From Bacteroidales bacterium (GTDB taxonomy: Bacteria > Bacteroidota > Bacteroidia > Bacteroidales > F082), in contig JAGBQJ010000030.1 in assembly GCA_017632935.1 (NCBI GenBank), forward strand, positions 1 through 64,000: DNA of 64,000 bases. Direction: 5' to 3'. Both the position numbers and the translations under genes were made by a program. The first letter of the stretch is position 1. Every line of letters begins with the position of its first letter. Under the pieces are notes generated by a model. It was not told where the DNA came from and did no database searches. It worked only from the letters and a program-made list of their open reading frames with translations. Positions 27,801 to 37,000 of this stretch are shown here, piece after piece.

Positions 27801-27980
27801 TTTACGGAAGGCACGGTTCTTACTATTGTGGCCACGCCTGATATTGGGTATTACTTTAGTGAATGGATTGCTCCCCAAGGAGGTGTTGCGGACCAGCATA
27901 ATTCCAGCACCACCTTTACAATAGGAAGAACAAATGCTACTTTGACAGCAATTTTCACGGATACAGCACCAACTCCATAA
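18828..27980 (+). CDS. Giant exported protein 3: repeat protein with FnIII-like and InlB-like modules
   Basis: The 3050-residue product has a signal peptide ending FAGSAAAQ. The better start may be the ATG at 18849 (MKKVVRKLAVCCLMLFAFAG). Residues of about 35-370 are a unique beta-rich front. Residues of about 370-455 resemble a fibronectin type III domain (GVTVSWYPTASHYKVYLTT, followed by YTFTGLENNTHYYYKIVA). From about 460 to 2950 it is the Gly-rich repeat, with some 51 strict [YF]GG motifs by hand count and two copies of super-repeat 1. A Pro/Thr linker (PATPEPTPATPIPTY) leads to a final 80-residue module like a divergent InlB B-repeat (HGTITVTNNGNPVTSGTAF, YYFSEWIAP). No T9SS sorting domain is seen. 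Genes 2 and 4 lie close by on the same strand. Confidence 0.88.
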   Translation: MNRTHTHMKKVVRKLAVCCLMLFAFAGSAAAQNDPLVVIKYNNHYLAHDVNNALTDVQAFDPATCLWYSGNTVNVYGLHHNYYFIDGNGNYCFLSAPLQGNGTLSLSATMPSIQLLRNPDQIYYFYDWDSDAYGAGVARGHQYTGVDENGCTHSWHWYDEDDHSAGGECWEVYWVEYDGNQWKLTQDSHYSRNPEEDGGHGGVPNAALYRSVSATEHAMEIHSETGGAGDLTVTGEMEYGDNQGLSVSVSSYSYEYTPTYTTYVFEGGTHNYYNNGDQGTNTPGQQSSSGNTVQSYEWTISGDGEYYLSFDETEHYTTSEAISPRLYYNRPNNSGHSTATLTLVLTYENSNGETSTQVRTASILVKAVCGNPEQSADPVVTYEGVTVSWYPTASHYKVYLTTDYTWTEFTEYDEVGDVTSYTFTGLENNTHYYYKIVANCNGSYDFENAYSLDFTTKGEAGLLVYGAVFGGGRMANVSGKTEVAIINCDSIHAVYGGNDIAGVVQGADGATITIGVAANDPNHFDDYGTTDADIRICDVYGGGNGYYAYNGTSFEAASYNTVYHVEPNASILEMTQLHQLGDAVWTNTTSSTADLVCPTITKAKITVTNDYVKIDSLFGGAKNAILNDGTKDVDITIDGGTIFTVFGGNNFGGSLGYKSNEYIRVTHTTTATTGDDYHDGTLGRDFGIGYLFGGGNKVYGQHAHITIAGGQMDTVFGGGNHEDLRSTEVTVNCLLGTYSSETGAFGSVYSDAISSYSSGNLAASNIDGDYKWDRSGIYNIRTLFGGNNKAAMEGVPTLTLTSGGIGTVYGGGNEGDMLAQEETTLAIPNSYGNAPDNATIKYGTHVQLNSSDILIDYLYGGCQKSNVDYSTWLELLNGHAGIVYGGCNISGDVGSTRVNPDVAPNPPSVLYQEVQGGTYVWASGGTVYKNLFAGSNGFYHCNDGIHYIEGIDYCSPENYVGLAIPTHNETHVIVTGNALIKGNVYAGGNMSPVGFTDATVGDRTFPQFVGLASLRMNGGVVHGNVFGGGNMASILGSNEVMVSGGSIGMSGTFDGALYGGNDRSGQVGQISNRVFPSGSDVASDGHTSLTDVSTYVSLTGTPDINTVYGGGNGFYDYANGDEVIPAGHYCSYDSNNEFNDKPIQTNTFVDININGFPAEGGGHINTVYGGGDGVTVYGSIQVLLNVKGESGALPLAYDHVGTIFGGNNRDNVVEHDNAPLVPDIILLQGQVGTVYGGCNMGAMTTGKNFTIGGNTYENVGSMVRLRSTYTTEDGHTATPTAVVSNAVYGGCRMNDVTYNSLVIVEGGTHPANMFGGSDISGTINGTSQVVVTGGTTGNIYGGGNGDYIYTNNNVYTTNNDLIASGTAANPITAPICANSQVDILGGQIGTTGDGNGRDVFGGGYGHETSITGNVVVNVTETGSNATHVFGNVYGGSALGSVNTYNNNNTTTVNILGGTLHGDIFGGGLGQKTGYNGDANILATVNGKVYVNIGATDGAANPTYTGDAILQGNVYGCNNYNGSPKDEVYVNVYATHHGNTVETNHYPTTAPTEGWNVTTLAANAEIQKYAINAVFGGGNLAAYQPEADKKSTVHVYGCLNTVKNVFGGGNAADVGTGNASTLEVTRRTDTYVIIEGGRFNRVIGGGNGEDLNKPAANIFGTANTTVYAGLIDEVYGGANIQGSVDAINLVMSNAGNSSLSNCTDEVYGKVFGCANAADHNRSVTTTVLCGVGEIGELYGGSNLANIGTVDQYNADVTLNLYGGEHTQVFAGSKGDLETLPGNGHTNKASNIYGNVTLNLYGGKVIDAYGGCNYNGNIAGKITVNVIDVVNQNCTYGKLDVTNVYGASNLAEYNPTFTPTSGTERISPVVNVIHIDQTDGIKGNVYGGGNAAKVTNASPQVNIGDYTGMIIPTPIGYTEYPIAAANRRGYVKGNVFGGGNREGVTGNPVINMRAKGTVVSGIYGGCNDVGTVTGNINVNIYGGTLGTSTSSRMTEGIFGGGKGHATATDGYITVTVDKETSGATAPTIYADIYGGSALGEVGAANTTAKIDFKDGTLYGTLYGGGMGEGTTAATAATVTGNTEVAISGGTVKTDVSTVKTGVYGGCNVNGIVLGKTKVNLTGGTVGAAAEGTEGEPGYVAEVRANVYGGGLGEITKVKGDVEVTVDGASVNVYGDVYGGSAKGKVNCNENGDGANEGSKTEVTLTNGTIHGDLYGGGHGPDGENAHVYGPVTVAVNGSGAEVENVFGCNNQSGAPQNTVTVNISDGTINSVFGGGNVAAYTYTTGTYPRINITGGEVTHKVVGGGSAANVTGNPYVNISGGILCTSTTGSGVYGGCYSTGIVDGNILIDITGSTTSQTQIGTQVAINENKPVSVHGGGYGDGTSTTGNVTVNFGFDDGSANAECDYPMLYGDLYGGSALGTVNDGVGDDRTTVNVCNGSFVYNRVSNNVQYGGNIYGGGLGLAGTSNVDKGQVNGEVHVNIGNEVDGNPRGKANLKGCNVFGCNNTNGSPKKNVYVDVYQTKHTNIDLVDFEGDQPQNYAIRNVYGGGNQAHYNPNNAGGIKKVHNTIHYCDNTIENVYGGGNAADTYGTEVVVEGGRFKYIFGGGNGQSVAANIGDGGVTITIYSGHVGWYFSGCNLHGTIGGGDPVEHYGCEGDDCPCNNAPLEVERYYFGANEALTVSGLNHTINCGDQMDFKYVYAGSRLAVVYGDITLTVRGGNIENLFGGNEGSDEVKADVRKYPEDWRTNPGDYDSELIAYLNEVWNNGTDLAGTGGNVTLILEGGTLGNVYGGNDFRGNIEGDITIIVDSTQTSCRLDIDYIYGGNRLAAYVPDSVTVNGQNQAYLTNRISPKVYLKNGHVNYDVFGGSAGGDTDHHYGNGFIMTNPLVVIGDSDNSHPEHKARVGRDVFGGGSAADMEGNTKVVLQGKATVGNNVFGGAKSGNVEGNTDVDIAPATPEPTPATPIPTYSFRYTQAEHGTITVTNNGNPVTSGTAFTEGTVLTIVATPDIGYYFSEWIAPQGGVADQHNSSTTFTIGRTNATLTAIFTDTAPTP
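23358..24689 (+). repeat. Super-repeat type 1, copy C (444 residues)
   Basis: The series is GNVYGCNNYNGSPKDEVYV, YAINAVFGGGNLAAY, CLNTVKNVFGGGNAADVGT, LDVTNVYGASNLAEY, ISPVVNVIHI and GNVFGGGNREGV. One of the usual Cys positions (CPLDI) is changed to a shifted NCTYGKLDV. Confidence 0.85.
26313..27674 (+). repeat. Super-repeat type 1, copy D (454 residues)
   Basis: The series is CNVFGCNNTNGSPKKNVYV, YAIRNVYGGGNQAHY, YCDNTIENVYGGGNAAD, CRLDIDYIYGGNRLAAY, NPLVVIGDSD and RDVFGGGSAADM. It is the most diverged copy and carries an extra Cys-rich loop (EHYGCEGDDCPCNN). Confidence 0.83.
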
Positions 27981-28050
27981 TAAAGAGCGTAACAAACATA
28001 GCATATACAGAAACCTCATCACATAATAAGCATAAAACGTATCGTTAAAG

Positions 28051-31000
28051 ATGGAATATACATATAAGCGACAATATCGAATGAAGTTTTGGAAAGCGAG
28101 ACGGAAAACGTTTCTCCTGATGGCCATGCTACTCAGTGGCGGCGTGGCGTCGGCGCAGGTTGTCGTCAAAGGCAACGTCTACGGCGGCTGCGAATATGGA
28201 GAAGTGGTAGGAAACACTACCGAGAAGGGAAACACCTCTGTCAACATCAACGGGGGCACGATTGGCGATCCTTTGAGCTTGAAAGCCCGTGTACTTGACA
28301 ATAACGCCCAATTCTCGGAACGTGTCAACCAAGGCAACGTGTATGGCGGCGGCGATGGCTATAAAATAACGGGTCATACCGGTGATAATAATGACATCCC
28401 TGTCTTTGATCCGAATGCGGGCCGCGTGCAGCGCAACACTGAAGTCATTATAGGTGGTAACGCGGTGGTGCGCCGCGCCGTGTATGGCGGCGGCAACATC
28501 GCCACGGTGGGCATGTGCTCGGTGAACGAAACCACAGGTGTCGCCACCTATACCTCTGGCGGTCAGACTAATGTCACCATCACGGACAATGCCCTTGTCG
28601 GTCCCAAGAAAACAGATCTTACCGCGCCTTCTGAGGCAGCTTTGACACAAGCTTCGACAGATTTTGGCGAAACCATAAGCCAGTCAATGTATATTGACAC
28701 CGCTTTCAAGTACCTTGGCGGTAACGAAGGTTGGGTGTTTGGCGGTAGCCGAGGCGTTTCTGGTGAGGAACTCAAGCATCTCTCTTTTGTGAATACCACC
28801 ATCGTCGCCATCAATGGCAACGCCCAACTGATGACTGTGTTTGGCGGCGGCGAGAATGGCCACGTGCAAACCAGCACCAACGTCACCATCGGTGGCAACG
28901 CGGTTGTTGGCGGTATCCCGTTACATGGCTCGGGTAGCATCACCATTCCATCGGGAAGCGGTGAGTATTCTGGCGCTACCTTTACTGCGGCTGTGAACGA
29001 GACTTACGAAGACGGTTTCGGCGTAGGCTCTATGGTCTATCGTGGCAGCGTGTTCGGCGGGGGTAAAGGTACCGATTTTGTGTCTTGGCTCTCTCCAAAG
29101 TTGTATGATTATGATGCCGGTCGCGTGTATGGCAACTCCAATGTCACTGTTGAAGAGACTCCTACGATATACAACCGTGTATATGGCGGCGGTGCCATTG
29201 CTTCGGTGGGTACTTTTACCTATGCTTCGAATAGCCATACCGTCACAGGCATTTCAGGCAATACGGGTCATACCTATGTCACCGTCACGGGTGGTACCAT
29301 CGGTACCGACGGCCATAATAATGGCGAAGTGTATGGTGGTGGTCGTGGCTATCCTGGCCGAGCCCAAAAAGCGACAGAAACAACAACTACGACTTTGCAT
29401 CAGGCACCTGACTTGGCCTATGTGGGTCATACCCATGTCACCGTGGAAGGCGGTGCTGTCAAGAATAGCGTTTACGGCGGCGGCGCCAACGGCCATGTGC
29501 AGGGCGATGCCACTGTGCTTATCAAGCAGACCAACTCGTCGATTCCCACTACCATCGGCATTGAAGATTTGGGCACTTGGCACAGTAATGTGTATGGCGC
29601 AGGCGGCGGCACGGCTCAATACAAAGATACGAAAATCGTTAACGGTAACCCTGAAGAGTTCACGCACCACAGCATCACTGCAGGCCGTGTGTTCGGCGAC
29701 GTCAACCTCACCATCGAGGGCGGCAAAATCTGGCACAATGTGTATGGCGGCGGATCCTTGGCTTCGGTGGGTACATACCTTGCAAAGGATTCCAATAACC
29801 AGACTATCCCCTATGTAGGCGGCGGCAACATCACCATCAACATCACGGGTGGCGAAATCGGCAAAGACGGCAACGACAACGGCATGGTGTTCGGCTCGGG
29901 CCGAGGCGAAGTGGTCGCCCCTGGCGCGTTCTTGGACAGCTTGACCTACGCGGCCTATACTACCGTCAATATCGGTAGTGGCACCGTCAACCAGGAAACG
30001 GGCGAGGCCACCAATCTTTCTGGCTCTGCCAAAATCAACGGATCGGTGTACGGCTCCGGCGAAAACGGCCACGTCTATCTGCAATCCACCATCAACATCT
30101 TTGGAGGCACCATCGGTATTGCTGCTGCAGATTATGACCCTGCCAACCCAGATCCGCATTTTACCCATCGCGGCAACGTGTACGGCGCGGGTTGCGGTAC
30201 CGACAAATACGACTCCGACAACGACACCCACGGCGATACCTACAGTCCCAACTCGGGTTACGTATGGGGCAACACCTTTATTAATATATATGGCGGCTAC
30301 ATCAGCCGCAACGTGTACGGTGGCGGCGCCATAGGCTCGGTGGGTGTCCTCGGCGGTACAGTGCCACATACTAACACCAGTACCCAAGCTGCCCTCAGTT
30401 GGCCTTACGACTTGTCGTTTGGCTCTATCCCAAATGAATCCGGTACAATGGTGAGCACGGGTAAAGCCACCATCAACATCCGTGGCGGTCACATCGGCAC
30501 CAAGGCGGCACCCATGACGAGCGGCAATGTGTTTGGCTCGTGCCGTGGCGATGTGGGTCCGTTAGGTGTCATGGAAGACTTGGCCTTCGCGCGTGAAACC
30601 GAGGTGACGGTCAACTTCACGCCGACGGTCACCAGCATGGACGATGTAGATGAAAATAATACCATCACTCCCAATGTCATCATCGGCTCGGTGTATGGCT
30701 CGGGCGAGGACGGCTCGGTGTATGAAAACACCAAGGTCACCGTCACCAACGGCCTCATCGGAGGCTCGGTGTTCGGCGGCGGCTCGGGAACGACTACTTA
30801 CAAAGGCCGTCTGAAGAGCACCAATGGCACTGATGATAATCCAAACGATGATTATTGGATGGAAAATGTCGATTTGCGAAGCATCACCGCAGGCAAGGTG
30901 TACGGCAACACCGTAGTTGAAATCAACGGCGGCTATGTTTTGCACAATGTGTACGGTGGTGGCAATTTGGCTTCGGTAGGCAAGGGTAACTATATCGGTT

Positions 31001-34000
31001 ATGGCGAGATGACCAGCTCCACTTCCGGTCCTGTTGATCCTCCCGGGAACAGTGGCAAGTGCACTGTTACCCTCAAGGGCGGCACCATCGGCACTACTGG
31101 CCTTCCCGATGAAAATGGCAACCTCAACGGCTATGTGTACGGCTCGTCGAGGGGCACCACCTTCCCCGTGGTCAACAATCCTCAGGGAACGCCGCGCTAC
31201 GACTACAGCCGCGACTTCTTCCTCGGCTATGCCAACAAGACTGAGGTCAACATCGGTGACGCTAACACAGGACCGACCATTATGGGATCGGTGTTTGGCG
31301 GCGGTGATAACGGCCACGTGCGCTGGCACACCAATGTCACCGTTACGAATGGCGAGATTGGCGTGGCTTATGAACCTGAGCAGGACGAACACATCACAGA
31401 CGACAAATGGGTCTATCGCGGTAACGTGCACGGCGCAGGCCGAGGCATCGACAAGATTGTCGGCTCTACCACAGACTACTGCCAGTCAGCTGGTTCCGTT
31501 ACCTTGAACACCACGGTGACGGTCAACGGCGGCATCATCCACCGTAATGTGTATGGTGGCGGATTGTTGTCCACCATAGGCCCGCCTCCAACGGGTTATA
31601 ACCCGGGCACTTCGACCTGTTATGTGAACATCAACGGCGGCACCATCGGCGAAGAACTCACTTCGGGCGATGAGCCTCTTTACGGCGGCGACATCTTCGG
31701 CGGCAGCCGTGGCATCTTGGACATGCAACACGCCAATCTGAACAGCTTCGCGAGTGCCAGCAATACGGAGGTGAACATCGACAATAATGCCAATGTGCTC
31801 GGCAATGTGTATGGTGGCGGCGAGTTGGGTCAAGTGAAATTGGAATCCCAGGTCAACCTAATCGCTGGCACTACCAAAGGCTCCGTCTTTGGCGGCGGCA
31901 AGGGTGATGTCACCGAAGTCATTGCCGGCGCGGTGAAGGGAAACAGCACAGTCGACATGACGGGCGGCACCGTGGAACGCAGTATCTACGGCGGCGGCAA
32001 GATGGGCTCGGTGGGTACCTTCACGGCGCATACCACATACAACTACACCTCGGGAACTCATTCAGGCTCCAGCGTTGATGTTCCCACGGCTTGTGAGGAT
32101 GATACAGGCTTGGCAACTGTGATCGTTAAGGGTGGCTTTGTGGGCAAGGATGGCTCGTTGATGCCCTGGACAAACCACAACATTGAGGATGATGACCGTG
32201 GTTGGATTTTCTGCGGTGCCCAAGGTGTAGCCGACTCCATTACATACTACAAGGCTCCCGCGCTCGGCGTGGTGGGCAGCACCTATTTGGAAATCAATAA
32301 AGCTACAGGCGAGAATCCACCAGCTGCACCAGTCATCACGGCCTCTGTGTATGGCGGCTCCGAAAACGGTTTGGTGCTGGGTAATACCCATGTGGTGATT
32401 GCGGACGGACAGATTGGTACAGGACATTACGTGGAAAATGGCGTCCACAAATGGGATCCCGCCTATAACGAAACCAAATGGACCAATGCCATTGCAGCCA
32501 TTGGCAATCCTACCTCCATCAATACCATCGCTGCTCAATTCCACGAGTGCGATGCATGGACTTATGCCAGTCCTTACCAGGTATATGACATCTATGCCAA
32601 TGAAACTTCGCACCCGAATAACGATTCTGGCCACGCAGACTATCAAATGGCTGCCCTCGAAGCCACCAACGGCCAATCGTTCTTCGGCAACGTGTTTGGC
32701 GGCGGCTCGGGCTACTATCCCATTGCGACCGGTGTGTGGCGTCGCACGGCGGGTCAGGTGAACGGCAATGCCGTCGTCGACATCACGGGCGGCCACATTC
32801 TCACCAACGTGTTTGGCGGCAACGAGATGACGGACGTTAAGGGTAAATGCACCATCAACATGAGTGGCGGCACCGTCGGCATACCGCGTACCGTGACACA
32901 GATTCAGAATAACCCAACCCAAGGCAACATCTATGGTGCAGGCATGGGCGACTTCCGCTCCATGTTCGATACCTATACCGACGTGAATGAAACAGAAGTG
33001 AACGTCACGGGCGGCACCGTTTTTGGCTCCGTCTTCGGCGGCAGCGAGGAAGGCCACGTTTTGGGTCACGCTGTGGTGAACATCGGTCAGGGTGAAGGCA
33101 AGACAACCCGTATCGGCACTACAGGCTATTCGGGTTACGATGGCCATGTGTTTGGCGGTGGTAGGGGTAATGCGAAAAAACTCAACCGTAAAGATCCTGA
33201 TCCTGAAAAGGACTATAACATCGCCAACTTCGCCTCGGGTCGTGTGGGCGGTAAAGCCACAGTCACGATGACGAATGGCACCGTTATGGGCAACCTCTAT
33301 GGCGGCGGCCTTGTGGCCCGCACCGGCGTCGGCGAGACAGGCTCTTTCGACACCTACGTGACCGGCACCAGCTATGACTCCCAAAATCACGGCGTGACAA
33401 CGGTTGCACTGAGTGGAGGCATTGTAGGCAACCCCACCAGCAATAATGGCACCGATGCCAACAAGGGTTATTACTTGTTGTTGAGTGAAGAACAAATGGG
33501 TAACGTCTATGGCGGTGGCCGTGGCGACAAAGCCGACTTCATAGAGGATGACTTGGGTCGTGCGGCCAAGGCTGTCGTCAACATCACCAGCACTTCTTCC
33601 GGCTATCCTACCATTTATGGCTCCGTCTTTGGTGGCGGCCAGATGGCGAATGTGGGCCATTGGCGTGGCTACGGTGCTAATCAGGGGTATGCGGAGGGCA
33701 CCAGCCTCACTACGGTGACCATTACAGGCTCTCCCATTATTGGAACGGCGCGTGAGTTCAGCAATGATTATGCAACAAGTAGCCACCCACAGACCGAGTT
33801 TGAAACTATCAACGAAAAGACAAGGCTCCACCACACCCGCACGGGTAATGTGTTTGGTAGTGGTCAGGGTGCCGTGAGGCTGAAACATAATGAACAAGGA
33901 AACCTTATTGGAACTGGACACCCTGAAGGCCTTGAACATGGTCACTGCGGCCAGACACAAGTCGACATTAGCGGCAGTCCCACCATCATGAGTTCTGTCT

Positions 34001-37000
34001 ATGGCGGTGCAGACCGTGGTGTTGTGTGGGGCAATACCGATGTGCGCATTGCTGGCGGCACCATCGGAACGTTGGCTAATGCCGATGACACCAATAACGA
34101 TAACAAATACTATTACGGCAGCGTCTACGGCGGCTGCTATGGTATGGACGCTTACTACCACATGCATCTGCCCACTGATACCCCTGAACAGGTTGTTGAC
34201 TCCATTAACAAAAAGGTGGGTCATGTCTACGGCAAAACATACGTGGAACTCACGGGTGGCACCGTTCATGGCAACGTCTTTGGCGGCGGCAATCTGGGTA
34301 CTGTCGATGGCTTGTGCGAGGTCAAGATTAGCAAAACGGGCTCGGGCACGGGACCGGAGATTGGCCCGCTTGAGTCTGGCACCAGCATGAACGCTTCAGT
34401 ATATGGCGGCGGCAAGGGATTCTATGAAGATCCTAATGAGTTGCGTAAGAAATATGCCAACGTTGGCAGTACTAAGGTCACTGTTGAGGGAGGCAATATT
34501 AAGGGCTCGGTCTTCGGTGGCGGCTCCGAAAGTCATACGTTGGGCAATACTGAAGTTATAGTCCACAATGGCGCCAACATCGGCACCGACGGCCTCTCTA
34601 CCTGGGACGGCAACATCTTTGGTGGCGGCCGTAACTTCCTCAACACCAACAATACCAACGGCCGTGTGGCCGGTAATGTTACCATCACCATGGACGGTGG
34701 CTCCATCCAAGGCTCCATCTTTGGCGGCGGTCGTATGGCCCTCACAGGCGTGGATGAAGATGGCAATTTCCCGACCACGAGTTGGACTGTTGCCGACCAC
34801 GGCAACGTGACCATCAACGTCAGCGGAACGACCTCGGGCAGTGACAACAACATCACCTATAACACTGTCATCGGTAACGGTAGCGACCAAGGCATCCACC
34901 TGCTGACGGGAAGCGATGAGAGCGTGGGCGACATCTTCGGCTCGGGCAAGGGCGACACCAAGGAATATGATGATATTCTGGCGGGTTGTGTGACCAACAC
35001 CACCATCAACATCACCGGCAGTCCCCGTATCCATGGCGCCGTGTTCGGTGGCGGCGAAATGGCCAGCATCGGCTGGTTGGACAGCGACAACAATATTATT
35101 GACGGCACTGGCGAGGCCACCATCAAGATTGGAGATTCGGAAGCCGACAAGCCTGTCATCGGCACGTATTTGGAACTGAACCACGATTACCTTGATGGCA
35201 GTATTACCATCAATGGTCACGGCTACCCGCGTAGCCCCTGGACGATCATCGAAACCGAGGGTGGAGTGGAGAGGCTTGTCCATACCTGCACAGGCAACGT
35301 GTTTGGCGGTTGCCAGGGTGATGTGGATTTTGAAGATTGGGATGACGAAGTTTCCTCCACATGGAACAACTGGCCTTACATGGGCCGTTCCAAAAAGTCA
35401 ACCATCACCGTCAACGGCGGTACCATCATGGGCAATGTGTTTGGTGGCCCTGAACAAGGCACGATGGATGGTAATACAACAATCACCATCAACGGTGGCA
35501 CTATCGGCACACAAGTGACCGCTTCAAACAACGATAAATACTACTTCGGTGGCGTTTACGGCGCTGGTTACGGTAGTGATGATTCAAATGAAGACAATCA
35601 CGCAATCACCGTGAATGGAGTCGCTACAACAGCTAAAATGAGGGCCGGTCGTGTGTATGGCAACGTCCATACGGACGTGTTCGGTGGCACTATAAACGGC
35701 GATGTGTATGGCGGCGCTTCATTCGCCTACGTCGGCGGCGAAGGCACCAGTCCCAATGGCGATGTTGAGCTTAACATCGGCTACAAGACCACCACCACTG
35801 ATTCTGAGACGGATGAGGAGGTTGACAACTTCTATGGCGAGGCCAAAATCCTTGGCAGTGTGTATGGTGCCAACAACCGCAGCGGCACACCTTACGGCAA
35901 AGTGGAGGTCAATGTGTATAAGACGAAACATTGGGTGGACGAGCAGTTGGGCAGCAATTACGCTCCAGAGACACCCGAGGACGGTTGGACGCATGAATTG
36001 CTGATGGATAATACCAACGGAGGAACCACTGCCTATCCGAAACCGCAGCAATATGCCCTTAGAGAGGTGTTTGGCGGCGGCAACCGTGCCAGCTTTACGC
36101 CTAACCAAACGGGTAGAGAATTCAGCACCAATGGCAGAAGGACCACGGTGCATATTTGGAGTTGCGAAAACACCATCAGGGACCTTTACGGCGGCGGTAA
36201 CGCAGCCGACATTGGCACCAGTGCCAACAACGCCGACATCGATCTCATCGTTGATGGCGGCCGTTTCTATCGTGTCTTCAGCGGCGGTAACGGCGAAAGC
36301 GGCACACCCGCCAACATCTACGGCTGGGCCAACAACACCATCAACAGCGGTGTCATTAATGAGTTGTATGGTGGCGGCAACCAGGCAGGCAACATCCTTC
36401 ACACCAACCTCACCATCAACGAAGAGCCCAATGGCTGTGCCGAGTTCATCGACAACACTTTCGGCGGCAGTAACGAAGCTCCCATCATTGGCGATGTCGA
36501 AACTGACCTGTTGTGCGGTGAAGGCTCTGCCTACGAATTCTATGGCGGTACCAACAATGCCGATATTTATGGCAATGTCACCCTCAACGTGCATGGCGGT
36601 TTCACTGAAAACCTCTACGGCGGCTCGAAGGGTTCGGAACGCCCTGCCAACATCAAGAAATTCCCCACCATTCCCGATCCGAGGCCAGAACCCGGACAGG
36701 AAGGTTATGATGCAATGTTGGATCGAGTGTACCAATATATGATAGACCACCATATTGAAGCTGGCTATGGCGGAAACGTCATCGTCAACCTCTATGGCGG
36801 TACCATCAAAAATGTGTTTGGCGGTAGCAATATCAGCGGCAACATCGAAGGCAATATCTGGGTCAACGTGATTGACATAGAGAATGCTGATTGCCCGTTG
36901 GACATCACTAACCTCTATGGCGGCTGCAACAACACGGACTACGAGCCTGTAGACCACACGGCTGCCAATCCCGTCATTTCTCCCGTTGTCAATGTGGTGC

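Noticed and set aside
32062-34269. A 735-codon open frame on the minus strand inside giant gene 4, and others such as 37312-38526 and 42802-43881
   Set aside because: They lie opposite Gly-rich repeats whose GGC, GTC and ACC codons rarely make stops on the other strand. They lack promoters, signal peptides and any recognisable domain.
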